Source of the DNA: RGIG3009 sp964470515
GTDB lineage: Bacteria > Bacillota > Clostridia > Oscillospirales > Acutalibacteraceae
NCBI GenBank assembly: GCA_964470515.1
Contig: CAYYDD010000011.1
Span: 1-31,614 of the forward strand
Reading direction: 5' to 3'
DNA length: 31,614 nt
Position 1 is the stretch's first letter. Every line of letters begins with the position of its first letter. Shown in pieces: positions 20,493-29,321 of this stretch. The translations under genes were made by a program, and so were the position numbers. The notes below the pieces were generated by a model. The model was not told the origin of the DNA and ran no database searches. It saw only the letters and a list, made by a program, of their open reading frames with translations.

Positions 20493-21505
20493 CAGTTACC
20501 GTCAGCCCCCTTTTGTTGCAATTTCGACGTAAAAACCACCTTGGTTCCATAACGCAGGCGCGGCGTTGCCTTCTTCAAAAAGGGGGATACCAGCCGCCGT
20601 AGCTGCCGCTTGATACGCTTCTTAAACGATGGCTTAGAGGGCGGAACGTACCTTGCGCAAAGCTGCGCGAAATCCATTGCAGCCATATCCTTAAAAAAGG
20701 TCTCTCGTTGAGCGGGACTTTTGGCAGAACGGCATTCCGAGGGGTTGTTTTTTACGGCCTCCTCGTAGGATACCTTCAAAGATTTCAATTTTCCCCGTAT
20801 TTTTTCAAAAATATCCTTTCCCCTCGGCGTTCTGATAATGATCAAAGACGTTCCTCGGCCGTCATTCATTTCAGGTGCCACGTGCTCGATACCCCAAAAA
20901 TCCGCAATCGTCATATCGGACAGCTTATGGTGTTTCGCCTTGCACGCGTAGCAGCTGGGACGCAAGCAATAATCCCGCAAAAACATCTGCATATACGGAT
21001 TTTCGTCTGCGGGTGTGAAGAGCTCATTTCGTTTAATACCCAAACGCTTCCGTCCGTGATCCTTGCATCGGAAATTGATACACCCTACCTTTTTGCCGTA
21101 ACGGGCTTCCATATGCGTGAGATATTTCTTAAACAAAGCCGGTGAAGGAACCCCGTGGCATATGACGTCAACACAGTATAAATGCGGGAAGTCTTTTTCC
21201 AAAAACGACTTCAGTCCGTTTATCTGGCACGGTGTTCCCGTAAATAAGACGGTCTTATCGGAGACCAGATCGTCTTTTACGGCTTTGAAGGTGTCGCCTA
21301 ACCGGGCTTGGAGATATTTGGAGCCTCGCATAGATGAAACGTCTCCGCGCTCACTGCGAACGAAGACCGCCGCATAACAGTCCTCCGTCATAGCGACGCC
21401 GTAGACAACGTCAAATTGCTCTGCGAGAAGACTGAAAACGCCGCCGGACGACGATGCTTCACGGACGGTATTGTCATAATAGGCCGCATAAGCGCTCAAG
21501 CTCAT
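20492..21505 (-). CDS. FrhB/FdhB-type (coenzyme F420 hydrogenase beta-like) capsule protein lacking its ferredoxin domain
   Basis: A 337-residue member of the FrhB_FdhB family found in exopolysaccharide clusters beside pyruvyl transferases, probably a flavin/Fe-S redox enzyme. REASSSGGVFSLLAEQF, SSMRGSKYLQARLGDTFK, VLFTGTPCQINGLKSFL, VDVICHGVPSPALFKKYL and YCLRPSCYACKAKHHKLSDMTIADFWGIE are the family blocks in order. The usual N-terminal 2x[4Fe-4S] module is absent and is encoded by the next gene. The start overlaps the flippase stop by 4 bp. The C-terminus is basic. Confidence 0.88.
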   Translation of the reverse strand: MSLSAYAAYYDNTVREASSSGGVFSLLAEQFDVVYGVAMTEDCYAAVFVRSERGDVSSMRGSKYLQARLGDTFKAVKDDLVSDKTVLFTGTPCQINGLKSFLEKDFPHLYCVDVICHGVPSPALFKKYLTHMEARYGKKVGCINFRCKDHGRKRLGIKRNELFTPADENPYMQMFLRDYCLRPSCYACKAKHHKLSDMTIADFWGIEHVAPEMNDGRGTSLIIIRTPRGKDIFEKIRGKLKSLKVSYEEAVKNNPSECRSAKSPAQRETFFKDMAAMDFAQLCARYVPPSKPSFKKRIKRQLRRLVSPFLKKATPRLRYGTKVVFTSKLQQKGADGN

Positions 21506-23064
21506 TTGTTACACTCCAATAGCTTTATGATTCCTTTGCACTTCCCCCTAGTGATACGGTCTGCCATAACGAGTATCTTTTGAAATTCCGCTGTTTTTCT
21601 ATACGCCAAGCAATAGATCGCGTTCGGTATCACCAGACAGATGGCCGCTCTTATCAAAATCGTTGCGATCAGCCCCCGGGAGATCAGCGAACAGAGAGCG
21701 TAGGTGACTAAACAACCGATCAGCGAGACTAAGATATAGAAAAACAGTTTTTTAAGATGCGTCAGCCGATGCTTTTTTTCAAAGATAACCGTGAAGAGGT
21801 TGCGGAAAAGCCAGGGCATCCCGACAAAAATGATAGCGGCTACGGTCGAGAGCAAGACCCCGTATATCCCCCAAAATTGTACCAGGATCAGATTCAACAC
21901 TAAATTCACCATAGAGGTGATGATCGGTCTAAAACGATCCTCGTGCCACATTCCGGCCGCGTCTTTATATAGGTTGTACAGCGAATTGATCTGACGAACG
22001 AAAAAATAAACCACAAAGCAAATGACCGCCGAAAAGGGGAGCATCAGCTCGCTGCCGACCCACAATTCCATAAAGGGCTGGTAAATACACAGCATACACG
22101 TGGAGCAAAAGCCGCCGATCCAGCAAATGATCATGGTGAATTTGCTGAAATCATCAAAGTTCTTCTCCTTCGTTTCCACCACGATGCTGTTGCCGATACC
22201 GGCGGTACACGCTGAGAAGAAGATCGTTATAAAGGCTGTAACAGCGGTGAGAATGTAAAAGTAGTTCTGATAGATGGCCAGCACGGACAGTCCCAAAAAC
22301 GCGGAAATGATGATCGTATCCGCAGAGTCATAAATGATCGCTCCGATCTTGGAAGTGAACAGATCCTTCAGCCGACGGTTTATTTGCTTGACAAAGCCTT
22401 TATCCAGATCGCCTTCGGGCTTGTACTGCGGATATAATTTGGTAGCAGCCAAAGCGGTGATAATATTGGTCAACACCTGTGTTCCCAAAGCGACGATAAG
22501 ATAATAATAGTAATTTTTAAAAAGCACCAGCACGATCAGTTGCAAGGCAAATTGCAGGGTGTTTGTTATCAGTAACACCTTATTGACAACATCCACACGC
22601 TGACTGGCCTGCAAAATACTGTTTTTATAGGCAAAGAGCCAATACGACAATACGGTCGCGCCTAAATTCAGCAAATACAGGATATATATATTGACCCCGT
22701 CGGGTGTCGTGCCGGATATCAGCCTCGGAATAAACGGCGTAAGTAGACCGCCGATCACCGCAATGACAAGACCGATCACCCGATAATACATTCTGTACAG
22801 CTTCATCAGCGCACAGATGGTTGCGTGATCGTCTGTGGCCAGGGGCTTATACATACTGTAGACCATAGCGGAGCCTACGCCCAGTTCAGCAAGATTTAAC
22901 ACCTGTAAAACAGAGGTAAACAAGGAGTTGAGTCCCAGATATTGCACACCCAACTGATGGATCATCACGGTGCGCATCAAGAAGGGGAGCAACATCTGGT
23001 ATATTTTTAAAACGATGCCGTATCGAATATTCCGAACGGCATTTTCGGTTCGTTCAACTTTCAC
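21502..23064 (-). CDS. Wzx-type polysaccharide flippase
   Basis: A 520-residue membrane protein of the MOP/polysaccharide transport (Wzx, RfbX-like) superfamily, moving lipid-linked repeat units across the membrane. It has 12-14 hydrophobic segments; the N-terminus RNIRYGIVLKIYQMLLPFLMRTVMIHQLGVQYLGLNSLF is typical of Gram-positive capsule flippases, with LNLAELGVGSAMVYSMYKPLA following. It overlaps the pyruvyl transferase by 11 bp and the FrhB-type gene by 4 bp. The gene has lower GC than the flanks of the cluster. Confidence 0.92.
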   Translation of the reverse strand: MKVERTENAVRNIRYGIVLKIYQMLLPFLMRTVMIHQLGVQYLGLNSLFTSVLQVLNLAELGVGSAMVYSMYKPLATDDHATICALMKLYRMYYRVIGLVIAVIGGLLTPFIPRLISGTTPDGVNIYILYLLNLGATVLSYWLFAYKNSILQASQRVDVVNKVLLITNTLQFALQLIVLVLFKNYYYYLIVALGTQVLTNIITALAATKLYPQYKPEGDLDKGFVKQINRRLKDLFTSKIGAIIYDSADTIIISAFLGLSVLAIYQNYFYILTAVTAFITIFFSACTAGIGNSIVVETKEKNFDDFSKFTMIICWIGGFCSTCMLCIYQPFMELWVGSELMLPFSAVICFVVYFFVRQINSLYNLYKDAAGMWHEDRFRPIITSMVNLVLNLILVQFWGIYGVLLSTVAAIIFVGMPWLFRNLFTVIFEKKHRLTHLKKLFFYILVSLIGCLVTYALCSLISRGLIATILIRAAICLVIPNAIYCLAYRKTAEFQKILVMADRITRGKCKGIIKLLECNK

Positions 23065-24145
23065 CGGTTACCTCCAAAAGTTGCTTTATATAGTGCATAG
23101 AAGTATCACGCAGCGTATCGAGATCGCACTTCGGCTCTTGGGAAGCGCCTCCGTAAACGGCATTCAATTTATCGGTGCTTGCCAACAAGTCTTCGATCCT
23201 TCCGAACATATTTTCAAATCCCGCCTCCACTCTGCGGAACACGGTAAAGGCTTTGTCGAAAACGACGGAAAAAGCCGTGCAATGGAAGGAATCGGTAAAC
23301 ACGTATGCGGCCTCATCAATGAAACGCAAAAATTCACACGGGCCGCATTCTTTGACGGCTCTGTCGCTGAAGCATATCCATTCCCGTAGGCCGCGCTCGC
23401 TCATAACGGAGTCGATATGCGCCTGATAGTCATCCGATATCTCTCCGAGGAAAAAAACGAACGCATACGGCTTCCGACGTTTTGAAAACGGTACGGCTTG
23501 ATTTTCGAGTGCCCGCCACTCCTCCGCCTTTAACAGAAGCGTGGGGTCAAGAACCTGCGGAACCTCCCGCCCGATCAATTCCTTTACGAGCGCACACCCC
23601 GTCTTTTCCCGGCACGAGATGTGCTTCATATCGGTTAACCCGATGCGGTGCTGATCGATATCCCGCTCGGGGAAGGCCTCAAAGCCAAAGCTCGCGGCAT
23701 AAGACGCACGCTTGTCCACGGGCATAAATTGCAGGTAATAAAACGGAAGCTCGTCGGGGTCGGCCCTCCATTTGTGCCAGACCTGATCACTTCCCGCTAT
23801 CGCAAGATCGTACTCCGACCAATCGTAAGCAAAGGCTTCCCGATTGGAGATCCGCTTGACAGCCGTCAAATTGTTTTTATTAAATTTACGAATGGACCGT
23901 CTCATCCGATTTATCCGATCGTATTCACGGCACTCTTTGAGATATCGGCGATACCCGATATGCCATAAAACCTTTTTGATCGCATATTTCAATTTTGTCT
24001 TTTTTGAAAAATTCTTTGTATAATAGTTATCCAGGATCGTGACTTCCGCACCCTGATCCTCAAGGATTTTTTGTAATGCGTAATTCTGGAGTCGGTTTCC
24101 GATGTTGGTCTCATCAAACAACGTAACCAAGAGTACCTTTTTCAT
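23054..24145 (-). CDS. Polysaccharide pyruvyl transferase family protein
   Basis: A 363-residue GT-B-like protein expected to add a pyruvate ketal to a sugar, or to modify the polysaccharide in a related way. Signs are KKVLLVTLFDETNIGNRLQNYALQKIL at the start, the AIAGSDQVWH block near residue 116, RASYAASFGF, ISCREKTGCALVKELIG, VLDPTLLL and the C-terminal AAYVFTDSFHCTAFSVVFDKAF. It has an AGGAGG site. The association with an FrhB-type protein is common in capsule clusters and suggests a shared pathway, although the reaction of the pair is not established. Confidence 0.9.
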   Translation of the reverse strand: MKKVLLVTLFDETNIGNRLQNYALQKILEDQGAEVTILDNYYTKNFSKKTKLKYAIKKVLWHIGYRRYLKECREYDRINRMRRSIRKFNKNNLTAVKRISNREAFAYDWSEYDLAIAGSDQVWHKWRADPDELPFYYLQFMPVDKRASYAASFGFEAFPERDIDQHRIGLTDMKHISCREKTGCALVKELIGREVPQVLDPTLLLKAEEWRALENQAVPFSKRRKPYAFVFFLGEISDDYQAHIDSVMSERGLREWICFSDRAVKECGPCEFLRFIDEAAYVFTDSFHCTAFSVVFDKAFTVFRRVEAGFENMFGRIEDLLASTDKLNAVYGGASQEPKCDLDTLRDTSMHYIKQLLEVTGES

Positions 24146-24153
24146 AGTGCCTC

Positions 24154-25107
24154 CTATTTTAACAACAGAATAAACGCTTTAACAAACTTTTTGCAGTTGC
24201 TTTTGAAATGGAATCTTGTTATATTCCGCAGGAGCTGCGGAAGGTTTTGAGCAATCTCTTTCTTTAAAGCCGCCCGTTGCTTATCACTTAGGTCGGCCTT
24301 ACAATGATCAATGGCCAGGATAGCGATCTTCATTTTTGCGATTGAGCGGCACCGGGGCTTCAAATTGCCATCGCTGAGTATCTTTTTCAAGGCGATAATA
24401 TACTTCAATTCCCCGTTGTCATCAAACAGGTTTTGCGACTGATGCGTTACACTCTGTACACATTGTACGTAACAATACAGCGGCGCATTGATAAGCATCA
24501 CCGATTTATCCGTCAATGCAGACAAGGCTTTCACGTTAAAATGCGTATCCTCACTATAAGACAGGGAGGTATCGAACAAGCAACCTTTTAAAGCGTCTGC
24601 GCGATAATACTTGTTCCACACGCTCCCCATTACGTTGTTATTTCCGATGGTTAATTCAATCGCTTCCTCCGCGGATAATCTCCTGCTTCTTAAGCCCTTA
24701 TAGCGCTTTTGAATACCCTCCGTTGTTTCCGGACCTACGTAAAACGCACCGATCACACTGACGATATCCGGGTTTTCCTGAAAGGTAGAAACGACCGTCC
24801 TGATAGCTCCCGGCTCCAAGAGATCGTCCGCATCGCAGAAGCCTATTATATCGCCGGTCGCCATAGATAAGCCGAGATTTCTTGCCTCAGACACGCCCGA
24901 GCAGACACCAACCGCAAGGCGGATGCGTTCCTCGGAGTCACTGTACCGTTTGCAAATGTCCGACGACGTATCCGTAGACCCGTTTTCTACCAAGATGCAT
25001 TCTATATGGGGGTAATCCTGACCGAGAATACTTTGCACGCACGCATCGAGTGTTGCGGCCGCGTTGTGAACGGGAACGATTACAGACACCTTGGGGAGCG
25101 TTGTCAT
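24154..25107 (-). CDS. Glycosyltransferase family 2
   Basis: A 317-residue GT2 enzyme. KVSVIVPVHNAAATLDACVQSILGQDYPHIECILVENGSTD is the donor-binding half, IIGFCDADDLLEPGA holds the DxD motif, and VWNKYYRADAL with SEDTHFNVKAL is the acceptor-side block typical of EpsH/EpsJ-like enzymes. The ATG at 25107 has AAAGAAAGG ahead and lies just after the previous stop; longer frames overlap that gene. It is the first gene of the lower-GC block of the cluster. Confidence 0.9.
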   Translation of the reverse strand: MTTLPKVSVIVPVHNAAATLDACVQSILGQDYPHIECILVENGSTDTSSDICKRYSDSEERIRLAVGVCSGVSEARNLGLSMATGDIIGFCDADDLLEPGAIRTVVSTFQENPDIVSVIGAFYVGPETTEGIQKRYKGLRSRRLSAEEAIELTIGNNNVMGSVWNKYYRADALKGCLFDTSLSYSEDTHFNVKALSALTDKSVMLINAPLYCYVQCVQSVTHQSQNLFDDNGELKYIIALKKILSDGNLKPRCRSIAKMKIAILAIDHCKADLSDKQRAALKKEIAQNLPQLLRNITRFHFKSNCKKFVKAFILLLK

Positions 25108-25111
25108 ACTA

Positions 25112-25894
25112 TCAGACCTTTCTTTCACGTCGCCGAAGCAAGCGGGCACACAGTCCGGACAGACCGCGGAATTTCACGATGCTGACGAGCTTTGCGGCAT
25201 AGCCGGCCAGTCTGTAGGGGAGGACCCTGCTGTAGCGCACACGCGCCTCACGGAACCAATGCTGCTCCGGCGTATGCCACGAGCCGTCAAAATGATGGAT
25301 GGTATAGGTGTTCTCCGTCAGGTGTACCTGCTTGGTATCGCAGTCCTTCGGGCAGAAATAATCGATGGGGAACAGTGTAAAGCCGTTCACGGTCTGCTTG
25401 ATATTATTCAGCACCAGGCCGTATTTTAAGCACGCGTTCGTGATGCGTGTCACGTTCGTCGTTGTGTCGTAGGAGCCGTCCGGGTTGACAAAATGCGCGT
25501 CGTCGTAGTCGTGCAACAGCTCGACGAGCATCGGCTGTCCCGGCTCACACGCCATCAGCCCTGTGGAGATGCGGTCGATGCTTTCAAAGCCCAGCACGGC
25601 CTCACATTGCAAAATATCGTCTAAGGGCTTCAGCACCTCCACGTCGGTGTCCATATAAATGCCGCCCTGCGCCACCAGCGCGTGCAGACGTGCCACGTCG
25701 GACACGAACGCCCATTTTTTAGCCTCGTACGCCTCTTTGACATACGCACAGCAGTTCAGATCGAAATTGGTCTCGTTCCATTCAACGATCTCATAATCGG
25801 GGCAGTACTTCTTCCAGCTCGCGATGCAGTGCTGTGCCATTTCCGGCAGCGGATTGCCGCCGAACCAGCAGTAGTGAATCTTTTTGGGGATCAT
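25112..25894 (-). CDS. GT32-like glycosyltransferase (DXD sugar-binding type)
   Basis: A 260-residue transferase. MIPKKIHYCWFGGNPLPEMAQHCIASWKKYCPDYEIVEWNE is the classic start, ALVAQGGIYMDTDVEVLKPLD the DxD metal/donor site, and TIHHFDGSW a C-terminal His/Trp motif. The family (Gly_transf_sug, OCH1-like) is frequent in capsule loci. The ATG at 25894 overlaps the upstream stop (ATGA); a much longer in-frame extension lies inside the upstream gene. GC is high, marking the edge of the low-GC block. Confidence 0.9.
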   Translation of the reverse strand: MIPKKIHYCWFGGNPLPEMAQHCIASWKKYCPDYEIVEWNETNFDLNCCAYVKEAYEAKKWAFVSDVARLHALVAQGGIYMDTDVEVLKPLDDILQCEAVLGFESIDRISTGLMACEPGQPMLVELLHDYDDAHFVNPDGSYDTTTNVTRITNACLKYGLVLNNIKQTVNGFTLFPIDYFCPKDCDTKQVHLTENTYTIHHFDGSWHTPEQHWFREARVRYSRVLPYRLAGYAAKLVSIVKFRGLSGLCARLLRRRERKV

Positions 25895-26898
25895 TTGGTA
25901 GCCCTTCCTCTCAGTCCGCGTGATCGACGAACAATGCGGATCAGTGTTTTCAGATGAATAAATGCACATATGGAAAACAGCTTGGCCGCCAACCGATTGC
26001 GACCCCGCAGGAAATCCCACTCGTACCGACGGTATTGCTGTTGCAGATACGCCACCGTTTCCGCATCGACCGAGGCGCAGTACGTCAGTCGCATAGCGCA
26101 GGAGTTGGCAGCGTAAACGACGGCAGCCTTGGCCAGCGTGGCCGATTGCGGATACCGTGCGCACACGAATGCCGCACGTTGAAGGCTTCCCTCAACGGCG
26201 TGCAGATGCTTCGGCGAAAACGACGATTGAATGATACTGCCCGCGCGCTGACGGTATTGGTACAGTCGACGGCTGCCCACCGCGATGCGGTCGCACAGCG
26301 CCACAAGCCGATAGGTGGTAAAAACGTCCTCGTGGTATTTGCCCACGGGATAGTCAATGCTTTCAAACATAGCCGTTTTATATAGCTTGCCCCACGCACA
26401 GGTGTCCAGTCCGACATCGCGAAAAAAAGCGTTCATACAAGCCGTGTTGCCGTCCAGCACCGTGTCGGCATACGTCTTGCCGTGGGGGAGCACGGCACTC
26501 TGCTCGTCCGTAAATTCCTTTTGGCAGACCGACATATCCGCACCGTGCTGCGTCAGCAACGTGTACAGATAGCCGATCATAGCGGGATCGATGGCGTCGT
26601 CACTGTCGATGAAGGTGACGTACTGCCCCGTCGCGGCCTTGATGCCGGTATTCCGCGCGGCAGAAAGACCCCCGTTTTCTTGTGACAGCAACACGATACG
26701 GGAATCACGCTCGGCAAAGCGGCGACAGATATCATACGAGCTGTCGGTCGAGCCGTCGTTCACCAGAATGATCTCCAGCTCCCGATAGGTCTGATGGAGA
26801 ATACTCTCGACACATTCCTCCAGATAGGCCTCCACGTTATACACGGGGACGACGACAGAGATAAGGACTTCCTCGCGACGGATGGTATCAACGTTCAT
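25891..26898 (-). CDS. Glycosyltransferase family 2
   Basis: A 335-residue GT2 enzyme of the EpsJ/CpsJ type. ISVVVPVYNVEAYLEECVESILHQTYRELEIILVNDGSTDSS, NGGLSAARNTGIKAATGQYVTFIDSDDAIDP (DxD) and TCAWGKLYKTAMFESIDYPVGKYHEDVFTTYRL are in the expected order. A basic C-terminus may touch the membrane. AGGAG lies 9 bases before the ATG. The gene is coupled to the downstream GT32-like gene by an ATGA overlap. Confidence 0.92.
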   Translation of the reverse strand: MNVDTIRREEVLISVVVPVYNVEAYLEECVESILHQTYRELEIILVNDGSTDSSYDICRRFAERDSRIVLLSQENGGLSAARNTGIKAATGQYVTFIDSDDAIDPAMIGYLYTLLTQHGADMSVCQKEFTDEQSAVLPHGKTYADTVLDGNTACMNAFFRDVGLDTCAWGKLYKTAMFESIDYPVGKYHEDVFTTYRLVALCDRIAVGSRRLYQYRQRAGSIIQSSFSPKHLHAVEGSLQRAAFVCARYPQSATLAKAAVVYAANSCAMRLTYCASVDAETVAYLQQQYRRYEWDFLRGRNRLAAKLFSICAFIHLKTLIRIVRRSRGLRGRATK

Positions 26899-26925
26899 AA
26901 AGACAATCTCCTGACAGACGGTGGT

Positions 26926-28056
26926 TTAATTCCACATAAAGGAATAGCGGTAATGCTCGGGATGCGTGGCAAAAAGTACAAAATAAATAACGAAGCACAC
27001 GTGAAGACCGATGAGATAGATGCGATAAAGCAAGGGGGACTGTTCCTTGAGGCGTTTTCCGAAATCCAAAAACAAGAGGATGCAGAAAGGCTGGAAAAAC
27101 GCACCGAAGCGCTCCAAGCGGTTGAACGTCGTGCCCATAAACGTAAAGGTGATATACAGTGCGGTGAATATGGGAACACAGAACGTGGTAACCGAAGACA
27201 GCTTGCCGACCGGATGCGGCAGCTTTTGCAGCAGCCGCCGGCCCGCCGCCGTATCCTTCGCATAGTAGTATAATAAATACAGCAGAATGATACACAGCTC
27301 GATGGCCCACACGGCCCATATACCGCTGGCACTGATCCGCACCTGCGAATTATCCAGATACGAGAAGGTGTGGATGATCTTGGAGGCCAGCATAAGAAGG
27401 GGCCGGTGAAGTAACACCAGCAGAGCGCCCACACCGACGGCGACGGAGACGGCCCGTTTTTTCTCGCGCAGGAAGTAAAACAGATATACCAGAATAAAAA
27501 CGAACGAGGTGACGTGGAACAGCATACTGACGGCGAACAGCACCGTGCTGAGCTTATAGCGCTTTTCGGTCAGCAACCCCCACGCGTTCATCAGCAGAGC
27601 CACCGCAATCATCTGGCGCGTGATATTAAAGGCGTATAGGTACACACCGCAGCAAACCAGCAGGATCACCGCTGTCAGGTGATCGTCGGTGTACCGATAC
27701 ACAAAGACCGCCATACCCGCGCAAAACAGCAAGGCACTGACGATGATGATCGAATGGGGGTCGCTTGAAAATACGCCGACCAGCTTGTTCAACAGAGCGA
27801 AGCCGATCTCCAGCCGCTCGCTGTAAAAATGGGTAAGCACGTTCCAAAGAGAGTCGTCCCGCAGGAGCGTGAACTTGACCATATAATTTTGCGTGTCCGA
27901 GCCGACGGACGCGTCCCGAAATGCACAGACGAAAAACATCGCGGTAAAGGCCGTGCCGACAAACAACAGCTTGCGGACGCGGTCGGACAGCGACGGGATA
28001 CGGTCGTATACCAGTTTGCTCACGTAAATGAGCGCAATGAGCGCTGCGTACACCAT
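26926..28056 (-). CDS. EpsG family polysaccharide polymerase (Wzy-like)
   Basis: A 376-residue polytopic membrane protein with about ten hydrophobic segments. CAFRDASVGSDTQNYMVKF near residues 46-64 is the EpsG signature, followed by ERLEIGFALLNKLV and YAFNITRQMIAVALLM. In EPS clusters EpsG/Wzy proteins polymerise flipped repeat units outside the membrane. The ATG at 28056 has AAAGGA upstream; the longer start at 28071 has no ribosome site. With the flippase it makes this a Wzx/Wzy-dependent system. Confidence 0.9.
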   Translation of the reverse strand: MVYAALIALIYVSKLVYDRIPSLSDRVRKLLFVGTAFTAMFFVCAFRDASVGSDTQNYMVKFTLLRDDSLWNVLTHFYSERLEIGFALLNKLVGVFSSDPHSIIIVSALLFCAGMAVFVYRYTDDHLTAVILLVCCGVYLYAFNITRQMIAVALLMNAWGLLTEKRYKLSTVLFAVSMLFHVTSFVFILVYLFYFLREKKRAVSVAVGVGALLVLLHRPLLMLASKIIHTFSYLDNSQVRISASGIWAVWAIELCIILLYLLYYYAKDTAAGRRLLQKLPHPVGKLSSVTTFCVPIFTALYITFTFMGTTFNRLERFGAFFQPFCILLFLDFGKRLKEQSPLLYRIYLIGLHVCFVIYFVLFATHPEHYRYSFMWN

Positions 28057-28098
28057 AGCAATTCCTTTCATCGTCAGTAAGATGCCGCCGTGCGGCTA

Positions 28099-28857
28099 TT
28101 ACCTGCCGACCATCAGTCGATAAACGGCGGCAAACGAGCGTTGATACCGCCTGTGATGCCGCAAGGCATCCTGCAGGCACAGCAACCGCCACCAGCGGCG
28201 GGTCATCGTTCGGTAAAGGACACCTTGATCCCGCAGGTACTTTTCGTTGTACCCTGCGTTCCAGCTGGATTCGCGTTCCTCCGTCAGCTCCGCGATATAC
28301 TGCGGGACGGCATAGACCCTCAGCCCTTTTTGCAGGCAGGCGGCCAAAAAGAGATTGTCCTCACCGTGACAGTGCTCCGTGCCTCCGCCGAAGCATTGGT
28401 TGAAGTAGATGCCCTGCCGCCGCACGGACTCGTTCCGAAACGCAACACGCGCCGTACCGTACCGCAGGAAATTGAGATAGCTTACACGGGCAAATTTCCG
28501 GATCAGCGGTCGCACGGGCGTTTTTTCGATCAGGTTAAAGATAAGCACGTCGGCTTCGGGGTGCGCGTCAAAGGCGGCGGTCACGGTTTGCACGTAATCG
28601 TCGCAGTAGACCATATCGTCATCGGCGAACAGACACAGTTCGCCGTCGGCGCGCATCAGCGCGTTGTTGCGGTTGAGGCCGACGCCCCGCTCCGCAAAGC
28701 TGAGATAGGTGATGCGGTGACCGTTATACTCGAAGCGCTCGATCTCGTTGCGGTCACACTGATTGCCGATGATGGCATCCGAACGCAGATTCATCTTTTC
28801 AGGCAGTGAGTGATCGGTCTGGTGCATCGCTGCGACCAACACCTGAACTCCGGACAT
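28099..28857 (-). CDS. Glycosyltransferase family 2 (first gene of cluster)
   Basis: A 252-residue GT2-type enzyme of a compact class. VQVLVAAMHQTDHSLPEKMN at the start, YLSFAERGVGLNRNNALMRADGELCLFADDDMVYCDDY (DDD metal site), and CFGGGTEHCHGEDNLFLAACLQKGLRVY as acceptor block. The ATG at 28857 follows GAGAGGGG; the longer in-frame start at 28881 lies on the wrong side of it. The gene is directly behind the cluster promoter. Confidence 0.88.
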   Translation of the reverse strand: MSGVQVLVAAMHQTDHSLPEKMNLRSDAIIGNQCDRNEIERFEYNGHRITYLSFAERGVGLNRNNALMRADGELCLFADDDMVYCDDYVQTVTAAFDAHPEADVLIFNLIEKTPVRPLIRKFARVSYLNFLRYGTARVAFRNESVRRQGIYFNQCFGGGTEHCHGEDNLFLAACLQKGLRVYAVPQYIAELTEERESSWNAGYNEKYLRDQGVLYRTMTRRWWRLLCLQDALRHHRRYQRSFAAVYRLMVGR

Positions 28858-28901
28858 ACAAACACCCCTCTCGCAGCACACGGACGATACGTATTTTGCA
28901 T

Positions 28902-28930
28902 ATTATAGCATACCTTGTCGTAAAACGCAA
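28902..28930 (-). promoter_or_regulatory. Extended -10 promoter of polysaccharide cluster
   Basis: On the minus strand TTGCGT (28930-28925), a 17-bp spacer ending in TGC, and TATAAT (28907-28902). TGC-TATAAT is an extended -10. It is the only good promoter I find for the 10.5-kb run of minus-strand genes. Confidence 0.8.
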
Positions 28931-28947
28931 GCGAAAGCAGTAAACAT

Positions 28948-29100
28948 TTATGCGGTATATTGCGCTCGGAATGCGGAGTGCGCTGCCCCCGTCGTGCGGC
29001 TGAAATTGCGGCTGTCACTGAAGCCGTACCGCTCCACGATCTCCCCGATACCGGGGCGGTATGCGTCAGCAGGTTTTTGGCGGTCGCCGGACGGTGGGAG
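28948..29100 (-). pseudogene. AraC-type HTH regulator remnant
   Basis: The minus strand encodes IGEIVERYGFSDSRNFSR and, ten residues later, FRAQYTA-stop, the second helix-turn-helix and C-terminus of AraC/XylS regulators with the usual F-x(about 10)-TP-S-x-FR region shortened. Just upstream, in another frame (about 29100-29060), RPATAKNLLTHT matches the preceding helix. A frameshift and a deletion are needed to join them, and the N-terminal part is missing. It is a decayed copy, right before the capsule promoter. Confidence 0.6.
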
Positions 29101-29154
29101 AGCAGATAACCCCATCACCGCATCTCCGTCACCTGCTTGAAACGGGCGACCGCC
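29079..29154. repeat. Inverted repeat around remnant
   Basis: GGCGGTCGCC (29079-29088) and GGCGACCGCC (29145-29154) are perfect 10-bp inverted arms 56 bp apart. The spacer contains no gene. It could mark a deletion junction or a dispersed repeat. Confidence 0.4.
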
Positions 29155-29260
29155 GGTTGTCCTCACGGCGCTGATTCGGTTATTGTAGGGGCGGCGTGCT
29201 TGCGTGGTGGATAATACAGAAAAAATCGGACTCTAAATTGTAAAATTTTTGTAAAACCGG

Positions 29261-29289
29261 TTGTTGCCGCCCCCAAATTATGATATAAT
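29261..29289 (+). promoter_or_regulatory. Promoter of DUF1538-PII operon
   Basis: TTGTTG (29261-29266), a 17-bp spacer and TATAAT (29284-29289), followed by GAAAGGCGG before the TTG start codon. Confidence 0.7.
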
Positions 29290-29321
29290 AAATCAATATC
29301 ATTCGGAAAGGCGGTACCAAG

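Noticed and set aside
28090..28809. A 239-codon open frame on the plus strand opposite the first GT2 gene
   Set aside because: Antisense shadow; the minus strand encodes a clear GT2 enzyme with its DDD motif.
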